Assembly: GCF_002154725.1 (NCBI RefSeq)
Contig: NZ_MTAW01000124.1
Span: 61,521-125,520 of the forward strand
Direction: 5' to 3'
DNA: 64,000 nucleotides
From: Nostoc sp. 106C
GTDB taxonomy: Bacteria; Cyanobacteriota; Cyanobacteriia; Cyanobacteriales; Nostocaceae
This document shows, piece after piece, positions 1 to 9,428 of this stretch. Under the pieces are notes generated by a model. It did no database searches and was not told the DNA's origin. It saw nothing but the letters and a program-made list of their open reading frames with translations. The first letter of the stretch is position 1, and the number at the start of each line of letters is the position of its first letter. Position numbers and translations under genes: made by a program.

Positions 1-187
1 TGGAATTATTTCCCGAGATAGCTTCGTGAAACCTAGCTCTATCAATACCTGGTACAGGCAGAAAGATGCCCAGGCGAACCAAAATTAAAATACCGACAGT
101 GACAAGCAGCCTACCTCTCAGTCCAGCTGCTTGAGCCATCTGCATAAAAGTTTCTTGAGCCGTTGGGGCTTTGTCTCGACTGATCAT
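1..187 (-). CDS. secY: Protein translocase subunit SecY, N-terminal part (cut by window edge)
   Basis: Only the first 62 codons are inside the window; the gene runs off the left edge. The ATG is at 185-187 on the minus strand. The translation begins MISRDKAPTAQETF, then reads GLRGRLLVTVGILILVRLG and FLPVPGID. That is the cytoplasmic N-terminus and first membrane segment typical of cyanobacterial SecY. SecY is the channel of the Sec translocase in the plasma and thylakoid membranes. It follows rplO by 71 bp in the usual spc order, with no rpmD (L30) before it, as is normal in cyanobacteria. The identification is firm although the gene is partial. Confidence 0.95.
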   Translation of the reverse strand, partial: MISRDKAPTAQETFMQMAQAAGLRGRLLVTVGILILVRLGIFLPVPGIDRARFHEAISGNNS

Positions 188-258
188 AGAGTGCTACCTT
201 TATCGTGAACCAGGCGCTGGAAGCGAGTTAGCTAGCATGTTAAGTGCGCTATTCTGGC

Positions 259-705
259 TCACTCTGGGACTTGACAACTTCCTCCAGCTGCCTCAATTTT
301 GCTACGAGCTTGACCTGTAAAAGCCGCTGCTTTGACTGTCAGCGGAACGCTCAGTTCTCCGTTACCCAAAATTTTCAATGGACCTTTGACAGCAGTAAGA
401 ATACCTGCTGCTTTTAAGGATTCCAAAGTTACTTCTGTATTGGCAGGGAGAGAAGCTAGCTTATCTACATTAATCGTAGTGTAAATTTTCCGATTAACTA
501 TCGGAAAACCCTTCAACTTAGGTAAGCGGCGGTACAACGGCTGTTGACCACCTTCAAACCCTGGTCGGGTACCACTACCTGAACGGGATTTTTGACCCCG
601 CATCCCTAAACCAGCACTTGCACCTTGCCCGGCTGAAATACCTCTACCTACACGCTTACGGCGTTTTTTTGAGCCTTTTTGAGGCTTAGCATCGTTGAGT
701 CTCAT
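259..705 (-). CDS. rplO: 50S ribosomal protein L15
   Basis: A 148-residue protein with the L15 N-terminus: a basic segment ([13 protein letters not shown]) followed by the glycine-rich stretch with [10 protein letters not shown] and the [14 protein letters not shown] motif. L15 joins late in assembly of the large subunit, near the central protuberance. The C-terminal half carries the usual KGPLKILG segment. It is the penultimate gene of the cluster, 48 bp after rpsE and 71 bp before secY, so it probably shares their transcript. Length and start are normal for the family and nothing is unusual. Confidence 0.98.
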   Translation of the reverse strand: MRLNDAKPQKGSKKRRKRVGRGISAGQGASAGLGMRGQKSRSGSGTRPGFEGGQQPLYRRLPKLKGFPIVNRKIYTTINVDKLASLPANTEVTLESLKAAGILTAVKGPLKILGNGELSVPLTVKAAAFTGQARSKIEAAGGSCQVPE

Positions 706-753
706 GATGTAAATAGTAATTTTTTACACAAATACTCTGCAAAATTGGCTCTA

Positions 754-1281
754 CTAAATGATGTAGAGATTTTCAATAGGAACACCCCGATCTTCAGCGA
801 CTTCAGACAAGGTACGCAGTGTTGATAAAGCGTTGACTGCGGCTCTAGCATTATTGAGTGGATTGTTGGAGCCGAGTTGCTTTGCTAAAACGTTACGAAC
901 TCCTGCTAATTCCAGTACAGTCCGGACAGCACCCCCAGCAATTACTCCAGTACCAGGTGCGGCTGGTCGCATCATGACCTTAGCTCCGCCACCGACACCA
1001 TCAATGGGATGGGGGATGGAGTTGGACTTTGTAATGGGGATGTCAATGAGATGTTTTTTACCGTCGGCTACGCCCTTTTTTACGGCACCAATTACATCAG
1101 AGGCTTTGCCCACTCCTACACCAACTTGACCGCGTTCGTTACCGACGACCACGATCGCCCGGAAGCTGAGTTTTTTACCTCCTTTGACGACCTTGCTCAC
1201 CCGTCGAATCTGAATGACTCGCTCTTGCCAGTTGGTTTCTTCTTTTTTTGCGCGGTTTGCTTTACGACGACCAGTTGCCAT
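754..1281 (-). CDS. rpsE: 30S ribosomal protein S5
   Basis: A 175-residue protein with the S5 double-stranded RNA-binding-like region ([19 protein letters not shown]), the GVGVGKA loop and the C-terminal domain with [12 protein letters not shown]5 lies on the small subunit near the decoding site and contributes to translational accuracy. Overlapping plus-strand reading frames of 92-98 codons here are antisense shadows. In E. coli rpmD follows rpsE; here rplO follows directly. A heptamer array fills the spacer between rpsE and the upstream rplR. Confidence 0.98.
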   Translation of the reverse strand: MATGRRKANRAKKEETNWQERVIQIRRVSKVVKGGKKLSFRAIVVVGNERGQVGVGVGKASDVIGAVKKGVADGKKHLIDIPITKSNSIPHPIDGVGGGAKVMMRPAAPGTGVIAGGAVRTVLELAGVRNVLAKQLGSNNPLNNARAAVNALSTLRTLSEVAEDRGVPIENLYII

Positions 1282-1304
1282 AATTAAATGCTCTCTATTA
1301 GTTT

Positions 1305-1388
1305 AGTTGTCCTTCGTCTTTTGTCATTTGTCCTTTATCATTTGTCTTTTGTCCAATGACTAATGACTAATGACTGATGACAAATGAC
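1305..1388. repeat. STRR heptamer array, rplR-rpsE spacer
   Basis: The left part repeats TTTGTCA/TTTGTCC-type heptamers and the right part repeats TGACTAA-type heptamers. GTCATT in the first half is complementary to AATGAC in the second, so a transcript through the spacer can fold into a long imperfect hairpin. Heptameric STRRs are known from Calothrix and Anabaena. The same pair of heptamers recurs in four other ribosomal spacers in this window. Confidence 0.85.
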
Positions 1389-1389
1389 T

Positions 1390-1752
1390 TTAGAAATCTA
1401 AACCAGCCTCACGTGCTGCATCAGCCAGCGCTTGGATGCGACCGTGATATAAGTTGCCACCGCGATCAAAGACTACTTTGGTGATGCCTTTTTCTAGCGA
1501 TCTCGCTGCTATCAGTTTGCCAACTTGCACGGATGCGTCACGGTTAGCGCCTGAGGCTAAACTCGATTTCAACTCTGGCTCTACAGTTGAGGCTGCCACC
1601 AAAGTGTGGTGTTGAGTATCATCAATTATTTGGGCGTAAATATGCTCATTAGAACGAAATACAGCTAAGCGTGGACGTTCGGGAGAGCCTTGAACTTTAC
1701 CACGGATACGTCGATGGCGACGTGTTTTTGATTCTCTACGAGTAAGTTTCAT
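1390..1752 (-). CDS. rplR: 50S ribosomal protein L18
   Basis: A 120-residue protein with a basic N-terminus ([19 protein letters not shown]), the [19 protein letters not shown] core and the C-terminal [12 protein letters not shown] motif, all hallmarks of bacterial L18. L18 binds 5S rRNA with L5 and anchors it in the central protuberance. The ATG lies 2 bp after the rplF stop codon, which indicates tight translational linkage with L6. A heptamer-repeat spacer of about 100 bp separates it from rpsE. Confidence 0.98.
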   Translation of the reverse strand: MKLTRRESKTRRHRRIRGKVQGSPERPRLAVFRSNEHIYAQIIDDTQHHTLVAASTVEPELKSSLASGANRDASVQVGKLIAARSLEKGITKVVFDRGGNLYHGRIQALADAAREAGLDF

Positions 1753-1754
1753 TT

Positions 1755-2303
1755 TTACTTCTTACCACTCTTACCAGTCTTACCAGCTTTACGTCTGACC
1801 ACTTCCCCGGCATAGCGAATGCCCTTACCTTTATAAGGTTCTGGTGGACGGACAGCACGAATCTTTGCTGCTGTGTTACCTACTATTTCTTTGTCATAGC
1901 CACTGACTATGACATTAGTTGTACCTTCCACAGCAAACTGAATTCCATCTGGTGGAGCAATTTGTACTTGATGGCTATAACCCATATTTAAAACTAGGTT
2001 ACGACCTTGGACTTGTGCCCGATAACCAACACCTTGAATTTCTAAACGGCGCTGAAAACCTTGGGACACGCCCTCAACCATGTTGGCAACTAAAGTACGG
2101 CTCAAACCGTGCATTTGCCTCGAGGTACGGGAATCATCGCGACGATTTACTAGTAATGTTTCCCCTTCTTGGGAGACTATCACATGGCTAGGTAACTCGC
2201 GAGAAAGTTCTCCTTTGGGCCCTTTGACGACAACTTTTGCGCCATCAATCGCCACTTGCACTTTGGCGGGAATAGTAATTGGACGTTTACCAATACGAGA
2301 CAT
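1755..2303 (-). CDS. rplF: 50S ribosomal protein L6
   Basis: A 182-residue protein starting MSRIGKRPI, with the two homologous L6 domains. The C-terminal one contains the [15 protein letters not shown] signature near residue 155. L6 sits at the base of the L7/L12 stalk near the sarcin-ricin loop. The C-terminal tail is lysine-rich ([13 protein letters not shown]), as in other cyanobacteria. It is flanked by an STRR array upstream and rplR immediately downstream. Confidence 0.98.
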   Translation of the reverse strand: MSRIGKRPITIPAKVQVAIDGAKVVVKGPKGELSRELPSHVIVSQEGETLLVNRRDDSRTSRQMHGLSRTLVANMVEGVSQGFQRRLEIQGVGYRAQVQGRNLVLNMGYSHQVQIAPPDGIQFAVEGTTNVIVSGYDKEIVGNTAAKIRAVRPPEPYKGKGIRYAGEVVRRKAGKTGKSGKK

Positions 2304-2307
2304 GACT

Positions 2308-2368
2308 TTTTGCCCTTTGTTATTTGTCCTTTGTCCTTTGTCTTTAACTAATGACTAATGACTAATGA
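2308..2368. repeat. STRR heptamer array, rpsH-rplF spacer
   Basis: Repeats of TTTGTCC are followed by three TGACTAA-type units. They fill nearly the whole spacer between rpsH and rplF. The two halves are partly complementary (GTCATT/AATGAC-type pairing), so the mRNA could form a stem-loop. Confidence 0.8.
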
Positions 2369-2770
2369 CTACCAGACATAGCACAGCACTTCACCACCCA
2401 AGTTCTGACGACGCGCTTCACGGTCGGTCATGATCCCACTGGATGTTGAAATAATGGCAATGCCGATCCCACCCAGTACTCTGGGTAAGTCTTTTCTATT
2501 CGAGTAAACGCGCAAACCTGGTTTACTGACCCGCTTGAGGGCAGTTATTAGAGGCTGACGATTTTTACCCTTGTATTTCAAGGCAATCACCAAATTGCGC
2601 TTTATCCCTTCTCCTGATTCTTCAAATTCAGCAATAAAGCCTTCTTCTCGTAGCACTTTGGCAATACTACGGGTGAGTTTTGTTGCGGGCACTAGTGTAG
2701 TTTGATGCCTCGCCAAGTTGGCATTGCGGATGCGCGTCAGCATATCTGCAATTGTGTCGTTAGCCGCCAT
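2369..2770 (-). CDS. rpsH: 30S ribosomal protein S8
   Basis: A 133-residue protein beginning [17 protein letters not shown] and ending with the S8 signature around [13 protein letters not shown] and [10 protein letters not shown]8 is a primary 16S rRNA binder that organises the central domain of the small subunit. In E. coli rpsN (S14) lies between rplE and rpsH. Here only 20 bp separate rplE from rpsH, so rpsN must lie elsewhere in the genome. Confidence 0.98.
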   Translation of the reverse strand: MAANDTIADMLTRIRNANLARHQTTLVPATKLTRSIAKVLREEGFIAEFEESGEGIKRNLVIALKYKGKNRQPLITALKRVSKPGLRVYSNRKDLPRVLGGIGIAIISTSSGIMTDREARRQNLGGEVLCYVW

Positions 2771-2790
2771 CGTTCCCTCTTTAGATGAAC

Positions 2791-3339
2791 TTATTGATCG
2801 CGAAAAGGCATTCCCAATTCTTTAAGTAGGGCGCGGCCCTCTTCGTCATTTTTCGCTGTGGTAATGATGGAAATATCTAGACCACGGATTTGATCGATGC
2901 TGTCGTACTCAACTTCTGGAAAAATTAACTGTTCTCTGACACCCAAAGTGTAGTTACCGCGACCGTCAAAGCTTTTAGGGCTAACGCCGCGAAAGTCGCG
3001 AATTCTGGGCAAGGACAAGCTAACTAGTCGGTCGAGAAAGGCATACATCCGTTCGCCTCTCAGGGTCACCATAATACCAACAGGCATACCTTGACGAATT
3101 TTGAAGCCGGCGATCGCCTTTTTCGCCCTTGTTACGACTGGTTTTTGACCAGTGATCGTGGCAATTTCGTTTAGAGATGCATCCAGTGCTTTAGCATTAG
3201 ATGCCGCTTCACCCAAACCTCGGTTAACAGTAACCTTGACCAACTTCGGTACTTGATGAACGTTAGTGTATTGAAACTGATTGATCAGTTTGGGGACGAT
3301 TGTCTCTTGGTATAAGCTTTTGAGTCTTGTTGTCGCCAT
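2791..3339 (-). CDS. rplE: 50S ribosomal protein L5
   Basis: A 182-residue protein with [18 protein letters not shown], the [10 protein letters not shown] motif, the [16 protein letters not shown] segment and C-terminal [17 protein letters not shown]. All are standard in L5. L5 binds 5S rRNA and contacts the P-site tRNA. About 110 bp of AT-rich spacer separate it from rplX, and 20 bp separate it from rpsH. Confidence 0.98.
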   Translation of the reverse strand: MATTRLKSLYQETIVPKLINQFQYTNVHQVPKLVKVTVNRGLGEAASNAKALDASLNEIATITGQKPVVTRAKKAIAGFKIRQGMPVGIMVTLRGERMYAFLDRLVSLSLPRIRDFRGVSPKSFDGRGNYTLGVREQLIFPEVEYDSIDQIRGLDISIITTAKNDEEGRALLKELGMPFRDQ

Positions 3340-3449
3340 AATTTCTTGTTCTGTTTATCCCTGGGCTTGGTCAGGGAATCTTGAATTTTAGATTTTGGAT
3401 TTTAGATTGAATTTAAAATCTCATCTAAAACCGTCCCTTAGTGCCATGA
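3340..3449. repeat. rplX-rplE spacer with short repeats
   Basis: The spacer contains several GATTTTAGAT-like copies. GATTTTAGATT and the following AAAATCTCATCTAAAA segment are mutually complementary, giving a possible stem-loop in the mRNA. No reading frame of note is present. Its role is unknown. Confidence 0.5.
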
Positions 3450-3800
3450 CTATTTATCCAGGATCTCACCAGTTTTCTTCAGCTTCCGCACTTTTTTACC
3501 TTCAGCGGTGAAGGTGTAGCATACGCGACTGGCGACGTTTTGCTTAGTGGAGTAAAGCATCACGTTGGAGCTATGAATCGGGAATTCTTGTGTAACTATT
3601 CTTCCTGATTCCCCTTCTTGTTGGGGCTTCACGTGCTTAGTTTTAATATTGACGCCTTTGACAATAACTTTACTTAGTTGTGGCAGTGCCTGGATCACTT
3701 CACCAACTTTTCCTTTGTCCTTACCAGCAATCACTTGCACAGTGTCGCCAGTTTTGACGTGCATTTTATGAAAGACCTTGGGTTGTGGCTGTTTTGCCAT
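3450..3800 (-). CDS. rplX: 50S ribosomal protein L24
   Basis: A 116-residue protein with the KOW motif ([22 protein letters not shown]) near residues 14-35, the defining feature of L24. L24 starts large-subunit assembly by binding the 5' end of 23S rRNA. Its ATG overlaps the last base of the rplN stop in a TAATG arrangement, so the two are translationally coupled. A plus-strand reading frame across this gene is an antisense shadow. Confidence 0.98.
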   Translation of the reverse strand: MAKQPQPKVFHKMHVKTGDTVQVIAGKDKGKVGEVIQALPQLSKVIVKGVNIKTKHVKPQQEGESGRIVTQEFPIHSSNVMLYSTKQNVASRVCYTFTAEGKKVRKLKKTGEILDK

Positions 3801-4168
3801 TACAGCACCTCCGGAGCCAGAGAAACAATTTTGGTGAAGTTTTTATCGCGCAGTTCCCGTGCAACTGGGCCAAAGACCCGTGTGCCTCTGGGATTACCAT
3901 CTTTGTTGATGATCACCGCAGCGTTATCGTCAAAACGAATGCTCATACCGCTATCTCGATTTATACTTTTACGAGTGCGGACAATTACTGCCTCCACAAC
4001 ATCAGACTTTTTTACAGCCATGTTGGGTTGGGCATCTTTGACAACGGCAATAATTTTATCACCCACGCCACCATAACGGCGGTTGCCTGCGCCTAATACA
4101 CGGATGCACATTAGCTTTCGGGCACCGCTATTATCTGCGACATTCAGGTAAGTCTGGGGTTGAATCAC
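3800..4168 (-). CDS. rplN: 50S ribosomal protein L14
   Basis: A 122-residue protein beginning [26 protein letters not shown], the highly conserved L14 start, and ending [17 protein letters not shown]14 lies at the subunit interface and forms bridges with 16S rRNA. The stop codon overlaps the rplX start by one base. A 41-bp spacer separates it from rpsQ. Confidence 0.98.
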   Translation of the reverse strand: MIQPQTYLNVADNSGARKLMCIRVLGAGNRRYGGVGDKIIAVVKDAQPNMAVKKSDVVEAVIVRTRKSINRDSGMSIRFDDNAAVIINKDGNPRGTRVFGPVARELRDKNFTKIVSLAPEVL

Positions 4169-4209
4169 AATTTGTCTCCCTTGTTAAGTTGTTAGTTTGA
4201 TAACAACTA

Positions 4210-4461
4210 TTAAGTTGTAGCTTTGGCGTTGAGAATTTCTGTGACTTGCCAGCGCTTGGTTTTACTCAGGGGTCTTGTTTCCTGAATGCGAACGCGATCG
4301 CCGACTTTGCACTGATTGTCTTCATCATGAACTTTATAGCGCCGGGTTTGAACTACAATCTTGCCGTACTTGGGATGAGGAGCGCGGTTTTCCACAGCTA
4401 CTACCACCGTTTTTTGCATTTTGTCGCTCACCACCAAGCCAACTCGTTCTTTGACTGCCAT
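4210..4461 (-). CDS. rpsQ: 30S ribosomal protein S17
   Basis: An 83-residue protein with the S17 OB-fold pattern: [21 protein letters not shown], the HPKYGKIV segment and [20 protein letters not shown]17 is an early binder of the 16S 5' domain. It lies 6 bp after rpmC, in the conserved order rplP-rpmC-rpsQ. Confidence 0.98.
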   Translation of the reverse strand: MAVKERVGLVVSDKMQKTVVVAVENRAPHPKYGKIVVQTRRYKVHDEDNQCKVGDRVRIQETRPLSKTKRWQVTEILNAKATT

Positions 4462-4467
4462 AATCTC

Positions 4468-4698
4468 CTACTTTTCTTCTTTAGCCAGTTGACTTGCTGC
4501 TGCCCGTTGGCGTTCTCCCTCTACCGTTAGCAATTGCGCTAGGCGATGTCGGGCGTGTTTAAATTGATGGGGCTTGTCTAATTGTCTGGTCGCTTTTTGC
4601 AAGCGCAATTGAAATAGTTGTCTTTTAACAGCAACAATTTCCTCAGCCAGTTTCTCATCAGTTAATTCTCTAGCTTCTGAAATCTTGGGAAGAGGCAT
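4468..4698 (-). CDS. rpmC: 50S ribosomal protein L29
   Basis: A 76-residue helical-hairpin protein: MPLPKISEARELTDEKLAEEI, then LFQLRLQKATRQLDKPHQFK and a short charged tail (AASQLAKEEK). L29 lies at the peptide exit tunnel beside L23 and helps form the docking site for SRP and trigger factor. It starts 3 bp after rplP, consistent with coupled translation. Confidence 0.97.
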   Translation of the reverse strand: MPLPKISEARELTDEKLAEEIVAVKRQLFQLRLQKATRQLDKPHQFKHARHRLAQLLTVEGERQRAAASQLAKEEK

Positions 4699-4701
4699 AA
4701 C

Positions 4702-5127
4702 CTACTCCTGCTCCTGTACTTGAGGGCGCACAATAAATTTGGTTTTGATTGGCAGCTTATATGCAGCCAAGCGCATGGCTTCGCGGGCAGTTTCTTCAGA
4801 AACACCAGCGATTTCAAACAAAATCCGCCCAGGCTTAACTACGGCTACCCAAAACTCCGGCGAACCTTTACCGGAACCCATCCGAGTTTCAGCGGGACGC
4901 ATGGTTACGGGTTTATCTGGGAAAATCCGAATCCAGATTTGACCACCCCGACGAATATAACGAGTCATGGCTCGGCGAGAAGCTTCAATTTGTCGGGAGG
5001 TAATCCACGCAGGTTCTTGAGCTTGGAGTGCAAAATCGCCAAAGTTCAGGGTACTACCGCGGTGGGCTAGACCCTCCATCCGTCCGCGCTGTTGTTTACG
5101 GAATTTAGTTCTTCTAGGACTTAACAT
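4702..5127 (-). CDS. rplP: 50S ribosomal protein L16
   Basis: A 141-residue protein starting [19 protein letters not shown], with the [16 protein letters not shown] and [18 protein letters not shown] signatures. L16 helps shape the aminoacyl-tRNA site on the large subunit. It is followed immediately by rpmC. The roughly 95-bp spacer to the upstream rpsC is occupied by a heptamer repeat array. Confidence 0.98.
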   Translation of the reverse strand: MLSPRRTKFRKQQRGRMEGLAHRGSTLNFGDFALQAQEPAWITSRQIEASRRAMTRYIRRGGQIWIRIFPDKPVTMRPAETRMGSGKGSPEFWVAVVKPGRILFEIAGVSEETAREAMRLAAYKLPIKTKFIVRPQVQEQE

Positions 5128-5129
5128 GG

Positions 5130-5205
5130 TTTGTCACTTGTCATTTGTCATTTGTCATTTGTCATTTGTCATCTGCCATTTACTTAATGACTAATGACTC
5201 ATGAC
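5130..5205. repeat. STRR heptamer array, rpsC-rplP spacer
   Basis: Five or more near-perfect copies of GTCATTT are followed by TGACTAA-type units. This is the cleanest array in the ribosomal cluster. The two halves are complementary and could fold into a long hairpin just ahead of rplP. Confidence 0.85.
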
Positions 5206-5221
5206 CAATCACGGTTTACCC

Positions 5222-5983
5222 TTACCCTTCATTTGAGCGGTCTTCAAATTGTTGGCGACGGCGTTGTTGTTGACGACGACGAGGTTCGCGTTCGCGTTCG
5301 CGGGTTGTGGGTGCGGGCGCAGTTTCTTCTTGTCCGGGGATGATTTCTCCCTTAAATACCCAAACTTTAATGCCCAGAATTCCATAAACCGTTTTGGCTG
5401 TGCAGTAAGAGTAGTCAATGTCAGCCCTTAAGGTATGTAGGGGAACTCTCCCTTCACGAGTCCATTCTGTTCGAGCAATTTCTGCACCGTTCAGCCGACC
5501 GCTAACTTGGACTTTAATGCCTTGAACACCAGCACGTTGGGCACGTTGAATTGCTTGCCGTACCACCCGTCGAAAAGAGACGCGGCGTTCCAATTGTTGA
5601 GCAATGTATTCCGCAATTAAGTAGGCATCAGCATCAACTCGTTGTACTTCGACTACATTAATGCGAATTTGGCGATTGCTGCCCAACAGTTCTTGGAGTC
5701 CGGTACGTAAGGATTCGATTCCTTGCCCACCACGGCCTACTACTACACCAGGTCTAGCTGTGCGTACCTCTAAGTCGATTTGGTCGGCTTTGCGCTCAAT
5801 CCGCACTTCTGAGATTCCAGCGTTGTTTTGCGCCAGTCTTCCCAGCTTTTGTTCTATATATTTACGGAGTTTGTGGTCTTCTTGGAGAAGCTCTGGATAT
5901 CTGTCAGGAACAGCAAACCAGCGAGATTGATGTTCTTGTGTAATACCCAGCCGAAAACCAACTGGATGAATCTTTTGTCCCAC
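5222..5983 (-). CDS. rpsC: 30S ribosomal protein S3
   Basis: A 253-residue protein starting [18 protein letters not shown]. It has the KH domain with [13 protein letters not shown] near residues 80-92 and the C-terminal [13 protein letters not shown] motif. S3 forms part of the mRNA entry channel. After the conserved core, a low-complexity Arg/Glu/Gln tail ([13 protein letters not shown]) extends the C-terminus by about 35 residues, as in other cyanobacteria. A 69-codon frame overlapping the 3' end is a shadow of this repetitive region. Confidence 0.98.
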   Translation of the reverse strand: MGQKIHPVGFRLGITQEHQSRWFAVPDRYPELLQEDHKLRKYIEQKLGRLAQNNAGISEVRIERKADQIDLEVRTARPGVVVGRGGQGIESLRTGLQELLGSNRQIRINVVEVQRVDADAYLIAEYIAQQLERRVSFRRVVRQAIQRAQRAGVQGIKVQVSGRLNGAEIARTEWTREGRVPLHTLRADIDYSYCTAKTVYGILGIKVWVFKGEIIPGQEETAPAPTTREREREPRRRQQQRRRQQFEDRSNEG

Positions 5984-6035
5984 AAATGCTTCCTCTAAAA
6001 TTTCTTACTTTACGCAATTTTTTCGTGTCTAGTAT

Positions 6036-6395
6036 TTATTCAGCAGCATCGCCAGCAGCTACAGCTACGGTGATATGACACGTCGGCTTGCGAATTTGGT
6101 AAGCTCGACCCTGTGCTCTGGGTTGGAACCGTTTGAGTACTGGGCCTTGATCGGCATATGCCTGGGTAATCACTAGCTGTGCTCGGTCTAAACCAGCATT
6201 ATGCTCGGCATTGGCGGCCGCACTTCTCAGAACCGTTAAAACTGGTTCACAGGCACGATAAGGCATGAATTCTAGAATGATTAGCGCTTCTCGGTACGAT
6301 CTGCCTCGGATTTGATCGAGTACACGACGTACTTTATAGGGAGATATGCGAATAAAACGAGCGATCGCTTTGACTTCAGTAGTATCAGTAGCCAT
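6036..6395 (-). CDS. rplV: 50S ribosomal protein L22
   Basis: The ATG at 6393-6395 is preferred over an in-frame upstream ATG at 6416. It has a GGAG sequence about 6 bases upstream, and the product then begins [19 protein letters not shown] as in other cyanobacteria (119 residues). The protein has the L22 signatures [17 protein letters not shown] and the C-terminal hairpin with [21 protein letters not shown]22 lines the nascent-peptide exit tunnel; macrolide-resistance mutations in other bacteria map to this hairpin. Confidence 0.96.
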   Translation of the reverse strand: MATDTTEVKAIARFIRISPYKVRRVLDQIRGRSYREALIILEFMPYRACEPVLTVLRSAAANAEHNAGLDRAQLVITQAYADQGPVLKRFQPRAQGRAYQIRKPTCHITVAVAAGDAAE

Positions 6396-6411
6396 AATTT
6401 TCTCCGTTTTT

Positions 6412-6474
6412 GTCATTTGTCATTGGTCACTTGTCATTTGTCTTTAGCTAATGACTAATGACTGATGACTGATG
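6412..6474. repeat. STRR heptamer array, rpsS-rplV spacer
   Basis: GTCATTT/GTCATTG-type units run into TGACTAA/TGACTGA units between rpsS and rplV. The arrangement matches the other ribosomal spacers, including the potential to form a hairpin. Confidence 0.82.
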
Positions 6475-6475
6475 A

Positions 6476-6754
6476 CTACCTACCTGATTTTTTGTCGCTT
6501 TTTCCATGCCCCCTGTAGGTACGTGTGGGAGCAAACTCTCCCAACTTATGTCCTACCATCTGCTCATTAACAAAAACGGGGACGTGTTGGCGTCCGTTGT
6601 GGACAGCTATGGTGTGACCAACCATCAGGGGTAAAATTGTCGATGCTCTCGACCAAGTTTTAATAACTTGTTTTTCGTTTCTGGCGTTCAGCTTTTCAAT
6701 TTTGCTGAGCAAGTGATCGGCAACGAAAGGACCTTTTTTTAGAGAACGACCCAT
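6476..6754 (-). CDS. rpsS: 30S ribosomal protein S19
   Basis: A 92-residue protein starting [16 protein letters not shown], with the S19 signature [17 protein letters not shown]19 binds the 16S 3' domain with S13 in the head of the small subunit. It lies between rplB (about 105 bp away, with a repeat-filled spacer) and rplV, in the standard order. Confidence 0.98.
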   Translation of the reverse strand: MGRSLKKGPFVADHLLSKIEKLNARNEKQVIKTWSRASTILPLMVGHTIAVHNGRQHVPVFVNEQMVGHKLGEFAPTRTYRGHGKSDKKSGR

Positions 6755-6761
6755 ATTTTTA

Positions 6762-6834
6762 AGTGCTGAGTTCTAAGTTTTAAGTTTTGAGTTTTGAGTT
6801 TTAAGTTTTGAGTTTGACAATTCTACTCAGCACT
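6762..6834. repeat. AGTTTTA/G heptamer array bounded by a 10-bp inverted repeat
   Basis: AGTGCTGAGT (6762-6771) and its exact complement ACTCAGCACT (6825-6834) bracket several copies of the heptamer AGTTTTA or AGTTTTG. The transcript between rplB and rpsS can therefore form a stable stem with the array in the loop. This heptamer differs from that in the other ribosomal spacers. Confidence 0.75.
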
Positions 6835-6859
6835 CTTTACTCATTACTCACAACATAAG

Positions 6860-7723
6860 TTAAGATTCACGACCACCGCGACCGCGTTTAGAAGACTTAC
6901 GCCGACGGCGCACAATTAATTTACTGCTAGCTTTTTTGGGTTTGCGTGTTTTTGCACCCAAAGTAGGTTTACCCCAAGGAGTGACTGGTCCTGGTCTCCC
7001 AATTGGTGCTCTACCTTCACCACCACCGTGGGGATGGTCAACTGGGTTCATAACGCTACCTCTAACTTTAGGACGGCGTCCTTTCCAGCGATTTCGTCCA
7101 GCTTTACCTGCACTTAAGTTTCTGGCGTCGGTGTTGCCTACTTGTCCAATGGTGGCGTAGCATTCGCGGCGAATTAAGCGAACTTCGCCGGAAGGCAGCT
7201 TCAGGGTAACGTAATTACCTTCTTTGGCTACAACTTGTGCGGTCGCCCCAGCAGAACGTACGATTTGACCACCTTTGCCAGGAGTCATCTCAACATTATG
7301 AACGCCGGTACCTAAGGGAATATTCGCTAGGGGTAAAGCATTCCCATCTTCGATTGGAGATTCCGGACCAGCAATGATTCTTGTCCCAACTTTTAACCCA
7401 TTGGGCTGGAGAATGTAGCGTTTCTCTCCATCTTCATACACAACCAGAGCAATTCTTGCATTCCGATTTGGATCATACTCAATTGCTGTGACTGTAGCAG
7501 CAATGTTCCGCTTGTCTCTTTTAAAGTCGATGATGCGGTAAAGCTGTTTATGTCCGCCACCCCGGCGACGGCTGGTAATTCGCCCTTGATTATTGCGGCC
7601 TTTGGGACGATGTACGTTCTTGGTTAAGGATTTTTCTGGCTCAGTTTTAGTGATTTCCGCAAAGTCAGAGATTGTAACTTGGCGAGTACTAGGGGTATAG
7701 GGGCGATAAGAACGAGTACCCAT
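6860..7723 (-). CDS. rplB: 50S ribosomal protein L2
   Basis: A 287-residue protein starting [15 protein letters not shown], with the [18 protein letters not shown] core and the C-terminal [24 protein letters not shown] stretch. The conserved histidine near the peptidyl-transferase centre lies in that C-terminal stretch. L2 is needed for subunit joining and peptidyl-transferase assembly. It ends in a basic tail ([13 protein letters not shown]). It begins 7 bp after rplW. Confidence 0.98.
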   Translation of the reverse strand: MGTRSYRPYTPSTRQVTISDFAEITKTEPEKSLTKNVHRPKGRNNQGRITSRRRGGGHKQLYRIIDFKRDKRNIAATVTAIEYDPNRNARIALVVYEDGEKRYILQPNGLKVGTRIIAGPESPIEDGNALPLANIPLGTGVHNVEMTPGKGGQIVRSAGATAQVVAKEGNYVTLKLPSGEVRLIRRECYATIGQVGNTDARNLSAGKAGRNRWKGRRPKVRGSVMNPVDHPHGGGEGRAPIGRPGPVTPWGKPTLGAKTRKPKKASSKLIVRRRRKSSKRGRGGRES

Positions 7724-7730
7724 TTTTGTT

Positions 7731-8045
7731 TTATACCTCTGGGAATAGAACTTGTCTAACCTTTTCTACATCCCCAGATGCGATGGTAACAATCGCTTTC
7801 TTGTATTGGGGCTTGTAACCAATAAATTTGCCCACACGGCGTTTTTTCCGTGGTGGATTCAAAGTATTGACTTTGACAACCTTGACTTGAAATAAGTCTT
7901 CGATCGCGGCTTTAATTTCTGGTTTGGTCGCCTTTGGAGTTACTTCAAACGTATATTTGTTTAACTCCATCAGAATGGTCGCTTTTTCGGTAACAATTGG
8001 GCGACGAATTAAGTCAGCTAAGTTACGGGGGTCGAAGTTAGGCAC
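7731..8045 (-). CDS. rplW: 50S ribosomal protein L23
   Basis: A 104-residue protein with [22 protein letters not shown] near the N-terminus and the basic loop [22 protein letters not shown]23 forms the main docking site for trigger factor and SRP at the exit tunnel. Its start overlaps the 3' end of rplD by 8 bp, which suggests translational coupling. Confidence 0.97.
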   Translation of the reverse strand: MPNFDPRNLADLIRRPIVTEKATILMELNKYTFEVTPKATKPEIKAAIEDLFQVKVVKVNTLNPPRKKRRVGKFIGYKPQYKKAIVTIASGDVEKVRQVLFPEV

Positions 8046-8670
8046 TGTAGACCTCCTGAATTTTTGCTATGGCTGATGCTGTAACTACAATCTTGTCAGC
8101 GTGCAGCAAATCGAAAACATTTAGCTGATTTGCGGCAATTACCTTTAAATTTTCTATGTTGCGGGCTGACAAATGGATGTTATCCGCAATTTCAGACAAA
8201 ATTAACAGTGTCTTATTTTCAGGCGCAGCTCCCCAACGAGCTAGTGCTGCTACTAATTCTTTAGTCTTGGGGCGTGATAACTGTTCGCTAAATTCTTCTA
8301 CTACAATCAAATCGTCAACACGACTCACAAAAGCTGTTCGCAGTGCTAAGCGCCGCTCTTTGCGGTTCATCTTTAAATCATAATCTCTAGGTTTTGGTCC
8401 AAAGATTACACCACCACCACGCCACAGAGGTGAACGAATTGACCCTGCACGAGCGCGACCTGTACCTTTTTGCCGCCAAGGTTTGCGACCACCGCCTCTG
8501 ACTTCAGAACGGGTTTTTGTACTGGCAGTTCCTTGACGAGCATTAGTCTGTTGTCTAACCAAGGCTCGATGCACAATATGAGCTGCTGTTTCTTCTTTCG
8601 CAACCCGCAACTCAAACGAAGTCTCTCCGACTTGTTCTCCTTGCCAATTTTTAACTATACTCTCAACCAT
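8038..8670 (-). CDS. rplD: 50S ribosomal protein L4
   Basis: The ATG at 8668-8670 gives a 210-residue protein beginning [16 protein letters not shown], matching cyanobacterial L4. An in-frame GTG three codons earlier lies inside the repeat array and is less likely. The sequence has the tunnel-loop motif [19 protein letters not shown] and the [13 protein letters not shown] helix. In E. coli L4 represses its own S10 operon; whether that happens here cannot be seen. Confidence 0.96.
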   Translation of the reverse strand: MVESIVKNWQGEQVGETSFELRVAKEETAAHIVHRALVRQQTNARQGTASTKTRSEVRGGGRKPWRQKGTGRARAGSIRSPLWRGGGVIFGPKPRDYDLKMNRKERRLALRTAFVSRVDDLIVVEEFSEQLSRPKTKELVAALARWGAAPENKTLLILSEIADNIHLSARNIENLKVIAANQLNVFDLLHADKIVVTASAIAKIQEVYSA

Positions 8671-8773
8671 CTTTGTCACTTGTCCTGTGTCATTTGTCCT
8701 CTGTCACTTGTCCTCTGTCACTTGTCCTTAGCCAATGACTAATGACAACTGTACAGACGCGATTAATCGCGTC
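8671..8773. repeat. STRR array with an 18-bp perfect palindrome, rplC-rplD spacer
   Basis: GTCACTTGTCCT/CTGTCACTT-type heptamers are followed by AATGACTAATGAC units. Then comes GACGCGATTAATCGCGTC at 8756-8773, a perfect 18-bp palindrome. A related GACGCGAT/ATCGCGT arm pair occurs downstream of cruP (20199-20232), so this palindrome belongs to a dispersed family. Confidence 0.8.
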
Positions 8774-8792
8774 TCTAACAAATGACTGTTGA

Positions 8793-9428
8793 CTACTTAC
8801 CAACTAGCTTGGCAGGTACGATACTCACCAGCGCACCTGGTTTACCAGGAATGGCTCCTTTGATTAGCAGCAAATTGCGCTCTGCATCGACTCGTACTAC
8901 AGTCAACTTGCGGATTGTGACGCGGCTACCGCCCAAACGTCCTGCCATCCGTTTTCCAGGATAGACACGACCAGGGGTGGTACCAGCACCAATAGAACCT
9001 GGTGCTCTATGGTTTTTGGAACCATGTGACATGGGTCCGCGACCAAAATTGTTGCGCTTTTGGTTGCCCGCAAAACCGCGACCGATACTTGTACCGATTA
9101 CATCTACAATTTGACCTGCACTAAAAATATCTGCTTTAATTTCTTGACCTAAAGCATAATCGCTGGAAGTATCTGTGTGATACTCGCTTAGGTGACGTAA
9201 CGCTGGGGCAGATGATTTTGCTAAGTGACCTAAGAGCGGTTTGTTTAACGCTTTAGGTTTAACTTCACCAAAACCAACTTGAATCGCGGCGTAACCGTCA
9301 GTCTGTTTCGTCTTAACTTGGGTAACAGTGCATGGTCCCGCTTGTATGACGGTGACAGGAATTGCTACTCCTGCATCGTCAAATATTTGGGTCATGCCCA
9401 GCTTGGTGCCGAGAATACCTACAGACAC
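8793..9428 (-). CDS. rplC: 50S ribosomal protein L3
   Basis: A 211-residue protein with [18 protein letters not shown], the [21 protein letters not shown] signature (divided by one base of context in the core loop) and [15 protein letters not shown]3 is an early 23S rRNA binder near the peptidyl-transferase centre. The start codon is GTG (9426-9428) with an AAGGAGAA Shine-Dalgarno sequence about 10 bases upstream. rpsJ, first gene of the E. coli S10 operon, is absent, so rplC is the first gene of this cluster. It is transcribed away from ndhN across a spacer of about 970 bp. Confidence 0.97.
   Translation of the reverse strand: MSVGILGTKLGMTQIFDDAGVAIPVTVIQAGPCTVTQVKTKQTDGYAAIQVGFGEVKPKALNKPLLGHLAKSSAPALRHLSEYHTDTSSDYALGQEIKADIFSAGQIVDVIGTSIGRGFAGNQKRNNFGRGPMSHGSKNHRAPGSIGAGTTPGRVYPGKRMAGRLGGSRVTIRKLTVVRVDAERNLLLIKGAIPGKPGALVSIVPAKLVGK

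Noticed and set aside
5130..5205. Heptamer array considered as a CRISPR-like or phage repeat
   Set aside because: Units are 7 bp, without unique spacers, and match the cyanobacterial STRR pattern.
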